Positions 12,522 through 25,100 of a stretch of 64,000 nucleotides of DNA are shown here, piece after piece (position 1 is the stretch's first letter; each line of letters begins with the position of its first letter). Where the stretch lies: NCBI RefSeq assembly GCF_901000735.1, contig NC_081541.1:34986060-35050059 (forward strand). The letters run 5' to 3'. The notes under the pieces were generated by a model. The model was not told the origin of the DNA. It made no database searches and was given only the letters and a program-made list of their open reading frames with translations. Both the position numbers and the translations under genes were made by a program. Source of the stretch: Corylus avellana. Its lineage: Eukaryota; Streptophyta; Magnoliopsida; Fagales; Betulaceae.

Positions 12522-13570
12522 CTTATCCCTGATCACAGCCTCAACTAGCCTGGCTACATTCATGTCCAACTCCATTTTTTCTGTTCTTGATTAATACAGA
12601 TTTTGCTCTTTTTGGGATATCATGTGTTAATAGATTTTAGATAGCTGAGGAGCATTTCATTTTATAGCCTGAATACATTGTACCCCCCACATAATGGTTT
12701 TCACTTCATTGTTTGTTCAAAATGTTACATTTGTATATGGTGTGAAAATCTTTTATACTGATTGTATTGATTATTATCATCAATAATACAGTGGTTGTGT
12801 TCTTCTCCAGAGGTTTCTTCTCATCTCTCTAGTTGTAGTCTTAAAAAATATTTCTATATGACTTGATGTTTTTCCAATGTCATCATATCTTATGGTGTCT
12901 CCCTTGAAACAAAACTTCTCTCTCACAAAGTTCAAGCTCACACGCCATTGGTTTTGGTTATAGATCTGAACTCTTTGACCGAAGCTTACTCTTTTTTTTT
13001 TTTTTTTTTTTTTTTTTCAAGTAATTGAATTTTATTAAAAAAAATGCAAGGGCATAACTCAAATACACAGGATGTATTAGGGAAAAAAAAAAAACCACAG
13101 CTTACTCATGAAAATCTAATACAATATTGATGATGTCATAGAGAAATGATGGTTCTTGATGGAAAAATGGCTTTTTGATTGCTAACTCCATATTATGCAC
13201 ATTGTCATCCCTTTGAGGGGAATATTTTCCTTTTTTCTTACCAGAGATGATTTGATGGCCATAGGTGGCTAGGGTTTTAAATTTTTACTGTAATATAGGA
13301 ATTAGGATCATTTCCAGTTTATTGATAATATTCAGTTTGTTATGTTAGAATGGTATTTTTGTCCCCTCAAAAAGTGAAAAGACAAAAATACTCTTTAGAT
13401 ATAAAATATAACTAACTTGAATGACGGTTCTTCATCAAAGCTGATGTTACTTCTGATTTGTGCGCTGAGATCATACCATTTTTAGGTGGGACATAATTTC
13501 TTCCATTTTGGCCCAAATAAACAAAATTTACACAAATTTTATATCTATCGACCAAGTATATCATCAAGGA
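12522..13570. other. 3' UTR and intergenic
   Basis: Probable 3' UTR to about 12795. A run of about 29 T at 12989-13017 is followed by a LINE-end-like remnant. No gene seen between the convergent quinone reductase and UBC12 genes apart from transposon debris. Confidence 0.5.
12985..13095 (-). mobile_element. LINE 3'-end remnant
   Basis: A T run then ttgaattttattaaaaaaaatgcaagggc and a stretch ending in acacaggatgtattagg. A similar order (attcattaaaaagtgcaaa, acgcaggaagtatacaag) occurs in the OST48 intron at 27925-27995. Reversed, these are poly(A)-ended retroelement tails. No reverse transcriptase frame is left. Confidence 0.4.
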
Positions 13571-13571
13571 A

Positions 13572-14020
13572 AATGAACTTTTACTATAACCTTCTTGCAA
13601 ATTGACATGCTAGTCAACCTAGCATTGTCACATTTGCCAAAATCAAATTTAATTATTTAGTAACTGATATGGTAAATTTGATTGGCTGGCGTAAAAAGTA
13701 TCACTGAACTTACAAATCGACATAGCAACGCACGTGATATTGTTACATCAATTACAATTAAATTTAATTGTTTAGTAACTAATGTGGTAAGCGTTATAAA
13801 TTGTCACATTTGCCAAAATCAAATTTAATTATTTAGTAACTGATATGATAAATTTGATTGGCTGGCGTAAAAAGTCTCACTGAACTTACAAATTGACATA
13901 GCAACGCACGTGATATTGTTACGTCAATTACAATCAAATTTAATTGTTTAGTAACTGATATGGTAAGCGTTATAAATTATCACATCAATTTGTATGAGAC
14001 TTTTAGTAAAAGATTAGTAC
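13572..14020. mobile_element. MITE with an internal 176-bp tandem duplication
   Basis: The ends are inverted relative to each other: left cttttactataaccttcttg with caaattgacatg, right catcaatttgtatgagactt with ttttagtaaaag. Inside, a unit starting gtcacatttgccaaaatc at 13627 is repeated at 13803 (period 176) with only a few substitutions. The subterminal parts also resemble the elements at 50589-50742 and 59517-59702 (Ttaca-aattgacat, aattatcacatcaatttgta), so the three form a family. No coding capacity. Confidence 0.65.
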
Positions 14021-14501
14021 CTGAGAGCAGTACATAAATAGTGGGTTTTTATCCCAAATCTCAAACTTTCCACCTCATTTATGGGAAAGGAAATACCATT
14101 TGAGCTAGAAACCCACTAAAGAGTAAATAAAATTAAAGGTTGGGATATTTAAAGGCTGGAAGACATGACAGAAGACAGTTGAGTTTTAGCATAATTTGCC
14201 CAAGCATGGCAGTAAATGGCATGTTTTCAACCAAGAAAAATGAAAGAAATAAATACATAACTGAAGTCTTGTCCCGGTGACTCAACGTCAAAATAAAGAA
14301 AATTGGATATCCCCAACCAATAATTCAAACATGTCAATAAGTTACACAGCATACAGAATGGAAAACAAAACAAAAAGTTACACAGCATACAAACACCTTC
14401 CAGAGGGCCTCCACATTCTGAAGAATTCATGTCCAAACAGCACTCTACAGCCCTTGAACCTTCAAGCGATGAACTTGGTGCTTAGCAACACAAGCCAGCT
14501 G
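14021..14501. other. 3' flank and 3' UTR of the RCE1/UBC12 gene
   Basis: Lies downstream of the minus-strand UBC12 stop. The part next to 14501 is likely its 3' UTR. Open frames here on either strand show no recognisable product. Confidence 0.4.
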
Positions 14502-15646
14502 CTATATGCAACGCGGGAAGAGGGTCTGTCCTACATACCCACCAGACATTGCCCTTCGCACATTCGATTCAAACAGCTTTGGGTTGTCTCTTAAAACGGC
14601 TGCTGCATCGTGATTGAGCGGATCTTCATAATTTGGTTCCTGCGAGTACAAACACAAATTATAATCAAAGGGATGCCCCTAGTTGCAAGAATGTACTTGT
14701 GTAAGAATAATAAATACCGTGAAAAGATGAAATAGGCCATAAATTATAGTGTTGATATTTAAAACGGGTTTCCAGTCTTCTCTTAAAATGTTGAGACAGA
14801 CATTTCCTTCCAAGTCGATATTAGGATGGTACACCTGCATGTTGGATTCACTGTTAAAATTACCTTACTGCACATAACAAATAATATTCTCAAGCAGCAA
14901 CCTTCTTAATAGGGAACAGGACATGCTCATTTACCTTTGTCTTGCACTTGACTTTTGGTGCCTCATGAGGGTAAATAGGGGAAACTTGAAAAGAAAACAA
15001 AAACGTACCACCTCTGTAACAAGAAAACAAGATATTAAGTATTCAAAACTTCTCCGATAAATAATGGCATAGAGATTATCATGAAAACCTCACGATAAAA
15101 TACTGTCAACATAGAAGAATGATGAGGAATTTTATAGAGTATGCTTACAGATAATATCCTTCATCAGGCCGAATGGTAACCTCGAAGTTCATCAAGTCAT
15201 CCTTGCCATTGGGAAATGATATGGTACACGATTTTGGCAGGTTTAGTTCGCTGATATCTACACAATGAAACACACAAAGTTTAGAACATAACCCCTGCCT
15301 CTATAGCTCTGATATCAGTTAATTGAAAAGACAGATTATCAGGTTTTATTAGTCAAAGAACCAATGCATAGGCTATGAGATCCCATAACTTTGCCAACAA
15401 AAGTCTTCAAATAAAAAATAAGTTGGCTTAGCTGGTCCACAATTTCAGGATATGTCAACCAAATCCCCGTTCCTTGAGGAAAACACTTAAACTATATGTT
15501 ATAGTCATTCAAAGAAATACATCAGAAGGCTCAATACCTTTGTGAAGCCGTAATTCTCCTGCACTTTGCTTCTTGACAGGTGTCTTTCCATTAGCATTCT
15601 CTGCAAGTTCCCTTTGCTTTTCCTTCACTTTAAATAGCTTAATCAT
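14502..15646 (-). CDS. RCE1: NEDD8/RUB1-conjugating enzyme E2 (UBC12)
   Basis: Five coding exons on the minus strand: 15538-15646, 15149-15257, 14935-15013, 14718-14834 and 14502-14639; total 552 bases, 183 residues. It accepts RUB1/NEDD8 from the AXR1-ECR1 E1 and hands it to cullins with RBX1, thereby activating SCF ubiquitin ligases (auxin and other signalling). The N-terminal tail [13 protein letters not shown] is the E1-docking extension that marks UBC12 apart from ubiquitin E2s. The UBC fold follows: [55 protein letters not shown] with active-site Cys112, and the C-terminal [16 protein letters not shown] helix. Length equals the family norm. All introns are GT-AG, and a long 5' UTR intron precedes the start. 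Confidence 0.95.
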
Positions 15647-18290
15647 TTTTCCTACAGCATAATATTGTAGTCAGTTTAAAGAATGCAATACCACCATATC
15701 CAAGAATAACTTGGACAGCACGATAGTACTAGATGGAAACAATGAAGCCAGTCTTGGCATAACAGATAGGATTTGCAAAGTTCATTGTGAAAGAGGCGAC
15801 ATCCAAGACTAAGAAACAAAGGAGGTAGCACAGATAAGGATCACCGAAAAGAAAAGAAGCCAATATGGAGTACAACCAGGTCCAAAATTTTCACTCAAGC
15901 CAGGCGCAAGACCAGCCACACTTCTACATAACAGGGTATGCGACACACACTATGACATCAACAAAGTACCAATCAAGGTTTTGCAAGTTATAAGCATTAC
16001 TTTTACTGATCAGAGTCTGGCTATTCTTATAAAGGATTTAACCTCCAATAGGCCTCCCACAAAGGGTAACTTCCTTGAACAGTTGAACCCAAGTTACAAT
16101 TTAGGAAACAAAAAAATGCTATTTTTCCCACCGATATTCCACATATTTCCCATCTCCATGACATATAGAGCCTCTATGTCAGTTCCTTGAAGATGCCTCA
16201 AAAAATCTGATAATATGAGGCAATAAACTTTCAAATGAAAAATGGATCACAGAAAAAGAACTAATCAGCTTAGTATTTCCTCAATTATGTGCTTTTGTCA
16301 TCTAACAAAACAAAGCAACAATAATTAAGCCCTTATGACATCCGCCTTATTTTGTCCTTAAATATAGCATCGATGAAGACGAAAGACTTGTACTGCTCGG
16401 CACCACCATAAAGGTTGAGTCATTTTAATAACATGGCCAGAGTCTTAATCCTAGTCATTGGATTCGAATAAAAGCCAAAGCGAAATCAATCATGTTAGGT
16501 GTGATTCAGACATATAAGGGCGCAAATGGTCATTACACTAAAATTATTCTTTGAACAGATTTGAAGAATAATATTAGCACCTATATAAACTAACACTAGC
16601 ATGCTAATTGTTTTCCTAATGAACAATTACAGATTTGAAGAATCTATTTGCCAATGCCTAACTAACAATTATCTCATGTAATGACCTAGAAAAAAGCGTT
16701 AATCACATCTATGTTATCCCCAAAAGGACTAGTCAATTTGAAGTTTCCCTATAATTCATTATAAAGCCAAGTTTTACCTAATAACTAGACAATGTAGGAC
16801 TTAGCACTTATGACTATCTTTATAAACCACCCACTCCATGTGGACTTCTTTTCATTTTTCCAATATGGGACCAAAGTGTTAAATCTCATCACTTTATCAT
16901 GTCAAAACTAATGATTTGTAACCGACTTTACAAAAGGATTAAAAACCAAACAAAATGATTTGACATGTATGAAATGATGGGTGGATGATGTGATTTGACA
17001 TGTACCAAATTATGGGTGGATGATGCCAATTTAATTAATCTTGTACTTGAAGCATGTAAAGCATTAACCCTAGTAAATATACTAAATGGGTAAACAGATA
17101 AGGCAACCTTTCTGCTTATGTAAGCAGGCAGCTGTCAGCTTCCGTGCAAGTTTCTCCAGAATACTTCTCAGGAACTTGAGGAAAAAATCTTGAGCATATT
17201 TCTGGGAAGTTGAATATGTAGCTGTGTTTTTTGAAATTCAATGCTTTTATGGATTGATTTATTCATTCAATATATATAAACTTCAAAACTTTAATCATTG
17301 ATGGGCCAACAAAATCATCCAAAGTAAGGCAGGAAACAACATAGCTAAGAAAGATGGCTCGAGATGTGCCCAAAAAATTCACTCTTTCATGAAACTCTTT
17401 GAACAACATAATTTAATGACTTTCTTTAGCAAATATAATTGAGGGACACCAATCCAACCTTATTCCAGCGATCTTTCTTTTGTGAGCTTGTTCTAGCGAT
17501 CTAACAACCTAACAAACACTCATACACACCAATAATTCAGTAAACCAAAACCCAAAATTAATCCCCCAATACATATATAAGCATGATCCTAAAACAACAC
17601 AAACACGTAACAGAGCGACGATCTCATGGACACAAGCCAATGGCAATGATTTGCAGAACATACAATAAAGGACCCGCTTGAAAGAAAAGCCCAGAACTAC
17701 TTGAGTTTCCAACTATCTACCATAGATCATGCAACAATTCAGGACCTTACAGCCCTCTACCTATAGTAGTTTGTGACGTTCATCACTCTATATGAAACTT
17801 TCAAAAGATATAGGCAACACGTTCAAAAACTCCCACAACAAACAGCCTATCAGGCTATCAGCAATTCATAAAACAAGCACCCATGACGAAAGAACCTCTC
17901 TTTAGCACAACATCTAGCAAATTAATTCAAAAACAAGAAACCCAAAAACAGAATAAAGCCCCCCAACAAAAATCCGAAAGTCCCAACTAAACCCAATCGC
18001 ATAGAACCCAGAACCTGATCAAAAGTCCCCATAGTTCCTCCAATCAACAAATCACAGCTACAACATACACACAAACATACATGTATAGATACACGTATGT
18101 GAAGCTTGAAACCTGGATCAGGGTAGCTGACAAAACGCGAAAGTTACGATCGCGGGTAAGAAGTTGTTGGAGAGAAGAAAAAGAGCGAAGCTTTACCTGG
18201 TGAAAAATAACCCAAAGGCCTTTTGAGAGAGAGAGAGAGAGAGCTCAGAAGGAATCTGCAAGAGTGTTTTTATATAATATATAAAGAGAA
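15647..18290 (-). promoter_or_regulatory. 5' UTR intron and promoter of RCE1/UBC12
   Basis: Five UTR bases precede the ATG up to the acceptor (ctgtag, 15652-15657 region). The matching donor is TTTCACCAG|gtaaagc at 18196/18197, so a leader intron of about 2.5 kb separates the untranslated first exon (18197 to about 18245) from the coding part. The upstream sequence holds a GA/CT microsatellite and a TATA-like stretch (ttatataaaaac, reverse of 18265-18278). No other gene is seen within the intron; an unspliced 69-codon frame at 15981 is not convincing. Confidence 0.6.
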
Positions 18291-20086
18291 GGGGGCTCTC
18301 TCTCTCTCTCTGGCTTGCCTTGGCTTTGTTTTCTTTTCCTTTCTCTCTTCCTCGCGTCAATCATCGTCATCCATTTCAAGCTTGGATTTGGTTTCGTTCG
18401 CTTTCGACTGTGAAAGGCCTATATCGATTGTCTCCATCGCACTACTTTCTGTGTTTCAGTGAAGCCGTCAACCACAACTCGCCACGGAAATAAATTGATC
18501 ACCACGATGTCGTTTCGGTAGTTCGAAATGTTTGTGCGTGCTTGTGGAATTACCCTTTTCAAGATTAGTGGACACGCGTTCGAGAGTGGAGGCAAGTGTA
18601 TTGGCAGCAACATTTGCTGCAATCACAGGATTCGACACCCTGAACCGGGGAGGATGTGGCTTGATTTGACCGGGAACCGGTTTCCTGAGTTAAAGAAGCC
18701 CTTTTGAGGCAAATTGTGAAGAAATTTTTTTATCTAATTTAGCAGACTTAAATTGATATTTGTTTTTAAATATATATATATTTTAAAAATTATGAAACAA
18801 TCACACATTCTTTACAAATCAAGGGCGACAATTTTGTGTTTGTATGTCGAGTTCGGATCGTGTCGATGCATAGATATAAAATTATATACGTTAACTTTAA
18901 CTGAACTTATTATTTAAACCGGTAAGACTCATCAACCTTAATCTACTATTTTTATGCTGAGTTCATATCAAGTTCCTTGGTTGTATCAAAAAAATTTAGC
19001 TCTTATATCGAGTGTTGGGTTCAGATTGTATCAAGATATAGGTATAAAAATATATAAGTAAATCATAACTCGTTTAATTAAACGAGTTAGACTCTTCAAC
19101 CCTAACTCGCTAATTTCGTGTTGAATTTGTATCGAGTTCGTAAATTGTGTCAAAAATTGTTAGGCATAACAAAGAAATCATGGTCAAGTTTGTTTTCTAG
19201 TTTTTATTTATTTTCTCAAGTCAAAGACATTAAAATGTTATATTTAGCATGGTAGAATTAAGTGGCAAATGGCAATATTAATATTGTAGTATAAGAAAGT
19301 TGTACAACTTGCTAAAGGCTGTTGTTTGACTTCAAATTATATTTTCATTCTGTCCTTATTTATTAATTTTTGTTCAAAATTAATCACTGTAGTAATTTGT
19401 TATGTGCATTTCTATGTTATCGATCCCAATATCATATGAACAGTAAAACCATCTTCCATGCCCGAAGTTTTCTCCTTGGATTTTGCACTTGCTCTCTTTA
19501 CTAACATGGCACGGCACATAGTTTTAGATTCAGGTCTTCAAATTTAGATTTACTTTTCTTAATCAAATTTTGCTCCACCACACGCCAATGCCAACTAGTA
19601 CGCATCGTATATTTTTTGTCCCACCACTGTTGCTACTGTTTGTTGGTTGTTTGTTTAAATTTTTTTTGTTTTTGAATAAGAGTTTTATCCTCTCTAAATC
19701 TACCATTATTAGTGATTTATGGGGTGAAGGATTTAGTCTCCTAACCATTGGATTGAAGAGGATTAGATCAGTGTGAGGAATTTTCTCTCACGGCCATAAA
19801 ATAAAGGTTGAAAAATATGATTACCTATATCTGAGATCTAATATGCACAATAGCAGATATGTGCATTAATTATAGTTGTACATGGGTTAGTAGATAAGTT
19901 GAAGTCATAGATAATACTTAATTGTAAAATCTATATTATATCTATGACGTTATAATCTTATATCTTTATGCTTTGGATCTTATTATCAATGAAATTGAAA
20001 AGATTTTCGTTAAAAAAAATTTCCCAAGTATTATTTAGGTGCTGATGTTGTCGGTCAATACTAATTTTTTTTTTTTTTAGAAAATT
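18291..20086. other. Intergenic with repeats
   Basis: Upstream region of RCE1, then AT-rich sequence without coding frames. A CT microsatellite lies at 18295-18311. Contains dispersed repeat copy B at 18833-19163. Confidence 0.45.
18833..19163 (+). repeat. Dispersed repeat of the 'gtgtcgagtt' type, copy B
   Basis: Two successive sub-blocks of the pattern gagttcggatcgtgtcgatg, then ataggtataaaa-type, then cgtttaattaaacgagttag, and finally aatttcgtgttgaatttgta with cgagttcg and a terminal gtgtcaaaaattgt. Related to 8862-9098 and, inverted, to 55515-55690. The half-block repeated inside suggests nested or tandem insertion. Confidence 0.55.
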
Positions 20087-20556
20087 CATTTTACCTTTTG
20101 AAGTTTCAGAGGTTTTTCAATTCGAACTCTAATGTTTAAAAATTGGCAATGTACCCCCCTAATGTTTCAAACATTTTCAATTCATACCCTCCGTTACTAA
20201 TTTCCATTTAATTTGACAGAAATCATCCTATGTGCATCCCACGTGGGATTTTGATGCTCTCTATTCTAATTTTGCCATCATTAAAACCTATAAAATAACA
20301 TAATTACCCTAATTAAAACTTATAAAATTACGTAATTACCATCAATTTCATAGGTTTTAATGAGGGTAAAATTGAAATAGATGGCATCAAAATCCCACAT
20401 GAGAAGCACGTGGGATGATTTCTGTCCAATTAGATGAAAATTAGTAATTGAGGGTCTGAATTAAAATTTTTTGAAACATTAAAGGGGTACATTGCCAATT
20501 TTTAAATATTGGTGTTCGAATTGAATAACCCCTGAAATTTCATGGGTAAAGTAACC
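20087..20556. mobile_element. Foldback (long inverted-repeat) element
   Basis: Left arm about 20087-20290 and right arm about 20352-20556 are imperfect inverted copies with a short A/T-rich loop. Matching blocks include ttttcaattcgaac / gttcgaattgaa, ttggcaatgtaccccc / ggggtacattgccaa, catcccacgtgggat / cccac...cacgtgggatg, and ttaaaacctata / taggttttaa. Non-coding. Arms of about 200 bp would form one long hairpin in RNA. Superfamily not assigned because no clear target duplication was seen. Confidence 0.75.
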
Positions 20557-20582
20557 CCACCCCCCGGGGCGCGCCCCCGCTT
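20553..20582. other. Isolated GC-rich patch
   Basis: About 28 bases that are nearly all G or C (accccaccccccgggg followed by cgcgcccccgc) directly abut the right end of the foldback element, in a region otherwise about 65-70% A+T. Could be insertion filler or a local sequencing artefact. Confidence 0.5.
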
Positions 20583-22128
20583 TTTGCACAAACTAATGGC
20601 CCCCTTGTCGCTCTTTTGGGAAATGTTTAGATTTTGAAACCCCTAACACTCTTTGCATTGATTAGCACCACATCCGACCCTTATGCATCCAATCTCAAAT
20701 TTTTACACAAATTTTTCACACATATAGGTTGATTTTTGAAATTATCATTGAATATGAGATTAATCTTTATTAAATTTTGATTTAACGACAATTTTAAAAA
20801 CAACATTCGAGTTTGAAAATTATTGTGTAAATAACTTGTAATAAGTGTAGCATTTCTCGTACTGAGTGATCTTTACCACCAAAGGAGTAATAGATTACTT
20901 CCTTATCTTGAAGGGGTGGTCAATCATTTATAAGAGTTATGTAAAGTGATGGACTACTCACTCAAAGTGTAAAACATAAGAGTGATCGGGTCTCCCTTTA
21001 AATACTTTATTTATTTATTTATTTTATTCCAGGGCTTATGTAAAACGAGATATAGATTGACTCATTAGTTGGTAAGAGTATTCCAATTCAACAAAATTTA
21101 TCTGAACTTTTCATTATAGTTAAAAAAAAAAAAAAAAAATTATTTTAGCTATCAATTTTTCTGAAACACCTATACCTCATCCTCAATTTAAGTTACTAAC
21201 TTTCACTATTTTATTAAACATTATTTATTTTTCAAATCACCAACATTTCAAAGTCATGAACATATCTTATTAGTGTAAAAAATAATTTTCTTGGCGAAAA
21301 TTTCTAGCCAAATACAGTTACATTTTTCTCCAATTTTGCATTTGGACTAGCCAAAATAATGTTTAACTAAGAGCACTAGTAGCAGACTTCCTATAGCCCA
21401 TATGTTTAAGGAAAATCTAGAAAAAACCACAAAAAAAATCAACATCATAAGCCCTAAATCTAACTAACATCAAATAGCATCTACAGTGTTTCTCAATGCA
21501 TTGAGAAATACTATAGATGCCAAATACATTATTAAATTATAAAAAATAGATTATCTTTCCTCTCTCCTTCACATGTTCCAATAATTCTCTATCATCTCTC
21601 CTCTCTCATTGGCTGCAATGATAAAAAAAAAATATATTTAATTCATATAGGGAAAAAGGAAAATGTTAGGTGTTTTTCTAGTGTACTCCTAATTGTGATG
21701 TGGCTTTTAAAATCAACAATAAATTAAAAGTCAATAATAATAATATCAAATTCAATGATAATTTTAAAATGTATATCATAGTTGAGAGGACACTAAGAGA
21801 ACACTAAAAGAACACTTATCATTTCTCAGGAAAAAATAAGAGAATCTATTATGAATTGTTTTTTATAAGAAATAAAAAAAATAGTTTTATTCCCTAAATT
21901 GAGGAAAAATGGTCATGAAGCGGTTCTAATAGGGGTGTGAAAGCTCAAATATCTTATAGTAAAATAGTGGGTCTAAAGCAATTAAGAATTCTTTTGTGTC
22001 CTAATGCAATTTCCTATTGAACCCTCACAACCAACAATTTCCCAAAACTCCCCTACCTCCCCATTTTCACTTTCCAATCCAACTGTAAACTCTAATCCTC
22101 GCACGCTCTGCTCCCCCAAACATCCGCC
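20583..22128. other. Intergenic, upstream of OST48, MITE-rich
   Basis: No gene. Contains an A run at 21122-21139, a MITE at 21659-21825, and around it (about 21370-21950) the possible degenerate ends of a second element (gagcactagtagcagactt and the reverse of gaagcggttctaatagg). The last 100 bases before 22129 are C-rich, as expected of a leader. Confidence 0.45.
21659..21825. mobile_element. MITE related to the 2131 and 34514 elements
   Basis: Ends aaatgttaggtgtttttcta and the inverse of taaaagaacacttatcattt are inverted repeats of about 30 bp. The inner block gatgtggcttttaaaat is shared with the elements at 2131 and 34514. Flanks gggaaaaag / aggaaaaaa could be a degraded 9-bp target duplication. 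Inserted in older repeat sequence. Confidence 0.55.
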
Positions 22129-25100
22129 ATGGCGAAGCTCCTCCTCTTCCTAACCCTAATCCCTCTCCTCCCATTTCTCTGCACCTCCTTCTCTCCCGAG
22201 AACCCCTCTAGTCGCCGAGCCCTCGTCTTGCTCGACGACCTTGCCCTCAAGTCCTCGCACTCCGACTTCTTCAAGTCCCTGCAGTCCCGCGGGTTCGACC
22301 TCGATTTCAAGCTCGCCGACGACCCCAAGATCGCCCTTCAGCGTTATGGCCAGTACCTATACGACGGCCTAATCTTGTTTTGCCCTACGACCGAGCGTAA
22401 GTTTTTTTTTTTTTTTTGCTCAGTTTCGTTTCTTGATCCGTTTGGTTGCTGAGAAAATGAGCGAAACGACGTCAAAATTTGGATCTCAGGGCTCAACTGT
22501 GAGAATGTTTTGTTGCATTGGTCTTGGTTGACCGGAGGTCAACCTCTGAGTTTCTGAGTTTTAACTTATTTTCCTTACAGTCTCTCAGCAAACAAACAGT
22601 GGCGATTTGAGCTGAATTTTAATTGTTTGCTTGTCTTTGATGATTCATAGAGGATTGTGTTTGATCGTTTGGAAACTATGAGGCATTTTGTTTTTATTTT
22701 TATTTGTTTATTAATAAATGTATTGCATCAAATTATATAGGTTTTGGAGGATCCGTTGATTTGGCTGCTATACTGGATTTTGTTGATTCGGGTCATGATT
22801 TAATTGTTGTGGCTGATACTAATGCATCTGATCTAATCAGAGAAATTGCCACCGAGTGTGGAGTTGATTTTGATGAGGTGTGTATTAGTTTATTTACATT
22901 TATCCCAACCAAAATTATTCTTTGCTCGACATTTCAATTCTATCTAGTATTTACGTGTTGCTTTGTGGTCAAATTTTCTATTTCAATAAAAAATTTCACT
23001 AATTAACAATCTTAGTTTCCTTATTTATTTATTTTTTAAAATTATTCTTGGGCACAGGACGCTGCAGCTATGGTTGTTGATCACACAAGCTATGCGGTTT
23101 CAGAAACTGAAGGAGACCATACTTTGATTGCTAGTGATGATTTCATTAAGGCTGATGTAATTTTGGGAGGCAAGAAAATTGAGGCAAGTGCAGTCTCTGA
23201 CCACGATGTTAGTCTTCCAGTTAGATTTAACTCAGCGATGCACAACTTATAGGCACTTGTATTTTGATGCTATACTTTTAGTCTGTGCAGATATCATTTT
23301 CAATGAGCTATCTAATGTCTCTGTAAAGTTTTCTGAGCTGCTTTTGAGTTCTTAATTTTTGTTTATTCGTATTTTTAAGATCGAATTAGTATTATAACTA
23401 CTACAATTCCAGAAGTTTTATAATATAGTTTGTTCCTTGAATTTGCCCCACTGTATAGTTTAATAAGCTTTGCAATTACCAGCCTACACCTCTAGCCATG
23501 GAATTTGACTACATTTCATGACAGCTATGCTCAATTTTAATGTTCTTTGCAACGACTGGTCTATTATCCCAAGTCATTGTACATTATCAGTGGATGTGAT
23601 AATCAAAACTCACTTTTGATTACTGTTTGGATAAACCTGTGACAGGCTCCTGTACTATTCCAAGGAATTGGCCATTCGTTAAATCCTGCCAATACCCTGG
23701 TAAGATGTGTCACTCTTGCATGCTTTTCAAAAACTACTAGTAATAGATACTTATCAAAATTGTTCAACTTAATTGCTTATATGTTTTTCCCACGTTGTCC
23801 TCTGCACATTATTAGGTGCTGAAAGTTCTCTCAGCTTCTCCTTCAGCATATTCTGCCAATCCAAAGACCAAGCTGGCAAATCCTCCATCACTCACTGGAT
23901 CTGCTATCTCTTTAGTTTCTATTCTGCAGGTATGTTGGTACTCAAATCTCCATTTTCCTCTGCTCCTTTACAAAATTATTTGTCTTGATAGGTTTGTTAC
24001 TGCTTTTATGGTTCCTTCTTGTTTTAATATATTGTTTCTGTACTCATTAGATGAATTGAGTATACATCGAAAGGAGAAGGATATAATTTAGTATTTAGCT
24101 TACACAGCTCTAATAATCTCTTAATCTTCTTTTGGGCTATTATGAAGTAACTTGTATGCTCCTGATAATGATATTGACAACAATGCACCTTCTCAAGTGA
24201 AGTGTATCAATATTGTAGAGTTCCATAGAAATTTCATAATTTGTCATCTTTTATGTCAGTGCTTCAGCAAGGTCATCTCACCATTACACTGGAGCCTTAA
24301 GATACAGCTCATCGCAGCTTTTCTTACTTCCTTGAAGTGGCTTTCTGGATACAAAAGAAAGGCCCATCTTACATAAACATATGAAGTGACTTTTTTTCTC
24401 ATTATCAATATCAGGCAAAGTAACTAAGCATAATTGTGTGTAGATCTCTCGTGGAACATAGAATTACTTGCAATTGCATCACCTCTTTGCAGAGAACTTT
24501 GATAGAAATTGAATTCAACTCTCATCTTACATGTTGCATGTTCTGAATCCACACTATCTCATTGGCTTTATGAGCATGGGAACTTCCTCTGATTTTTGAC
24601 CTGTCTACTGGACTCTTCTTTTGATCCTCTGTGCTACCTGTTTACTTCCCAAGTTTGAATCAAAGAACAAGTTCCTTCAACATAATCCAATTGAAAGAAT
24701 TCTTACCCCTAATTTTTCTGGAAAATCTATTAACAGTTGGAGATTGTTTGCCTGCTAGATGTTACCCTAGTGGCATGTTTATTTGTCTTCAGAAGTTGCA
24801 GAATTTGGTTATGTTAGTGACTTTTGATAAAGGACTTGTGTGTGTCTGACTAACATAGGATGTATGTGAAAACCTTTGTTGCCAATAGCATTACAGGTTG
24901 TTTTGATACCTTTTCATGGATAGTGTTAGTGTAATTGCTATCGTTGTAAAATCTAAACAGGTTCAGCTCTTTTTTGTTGCAGGCTAGAAACAATGCTCGA
25001 ATCTTGATCTCTGGCTCATTAAATATGTTTAGCAATCGGTATGTATTCTGCTGGTTGATCAAGTTTTTCCTGGTGTATGTCTTCTATTGACAGAAATGGT

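Noticed and set aside
14277..14594. 105-codon plus-strand frame at the 3' end of RCE1
   Set aside because: Antisense to the last RCE1 exon and its 3' UTR.
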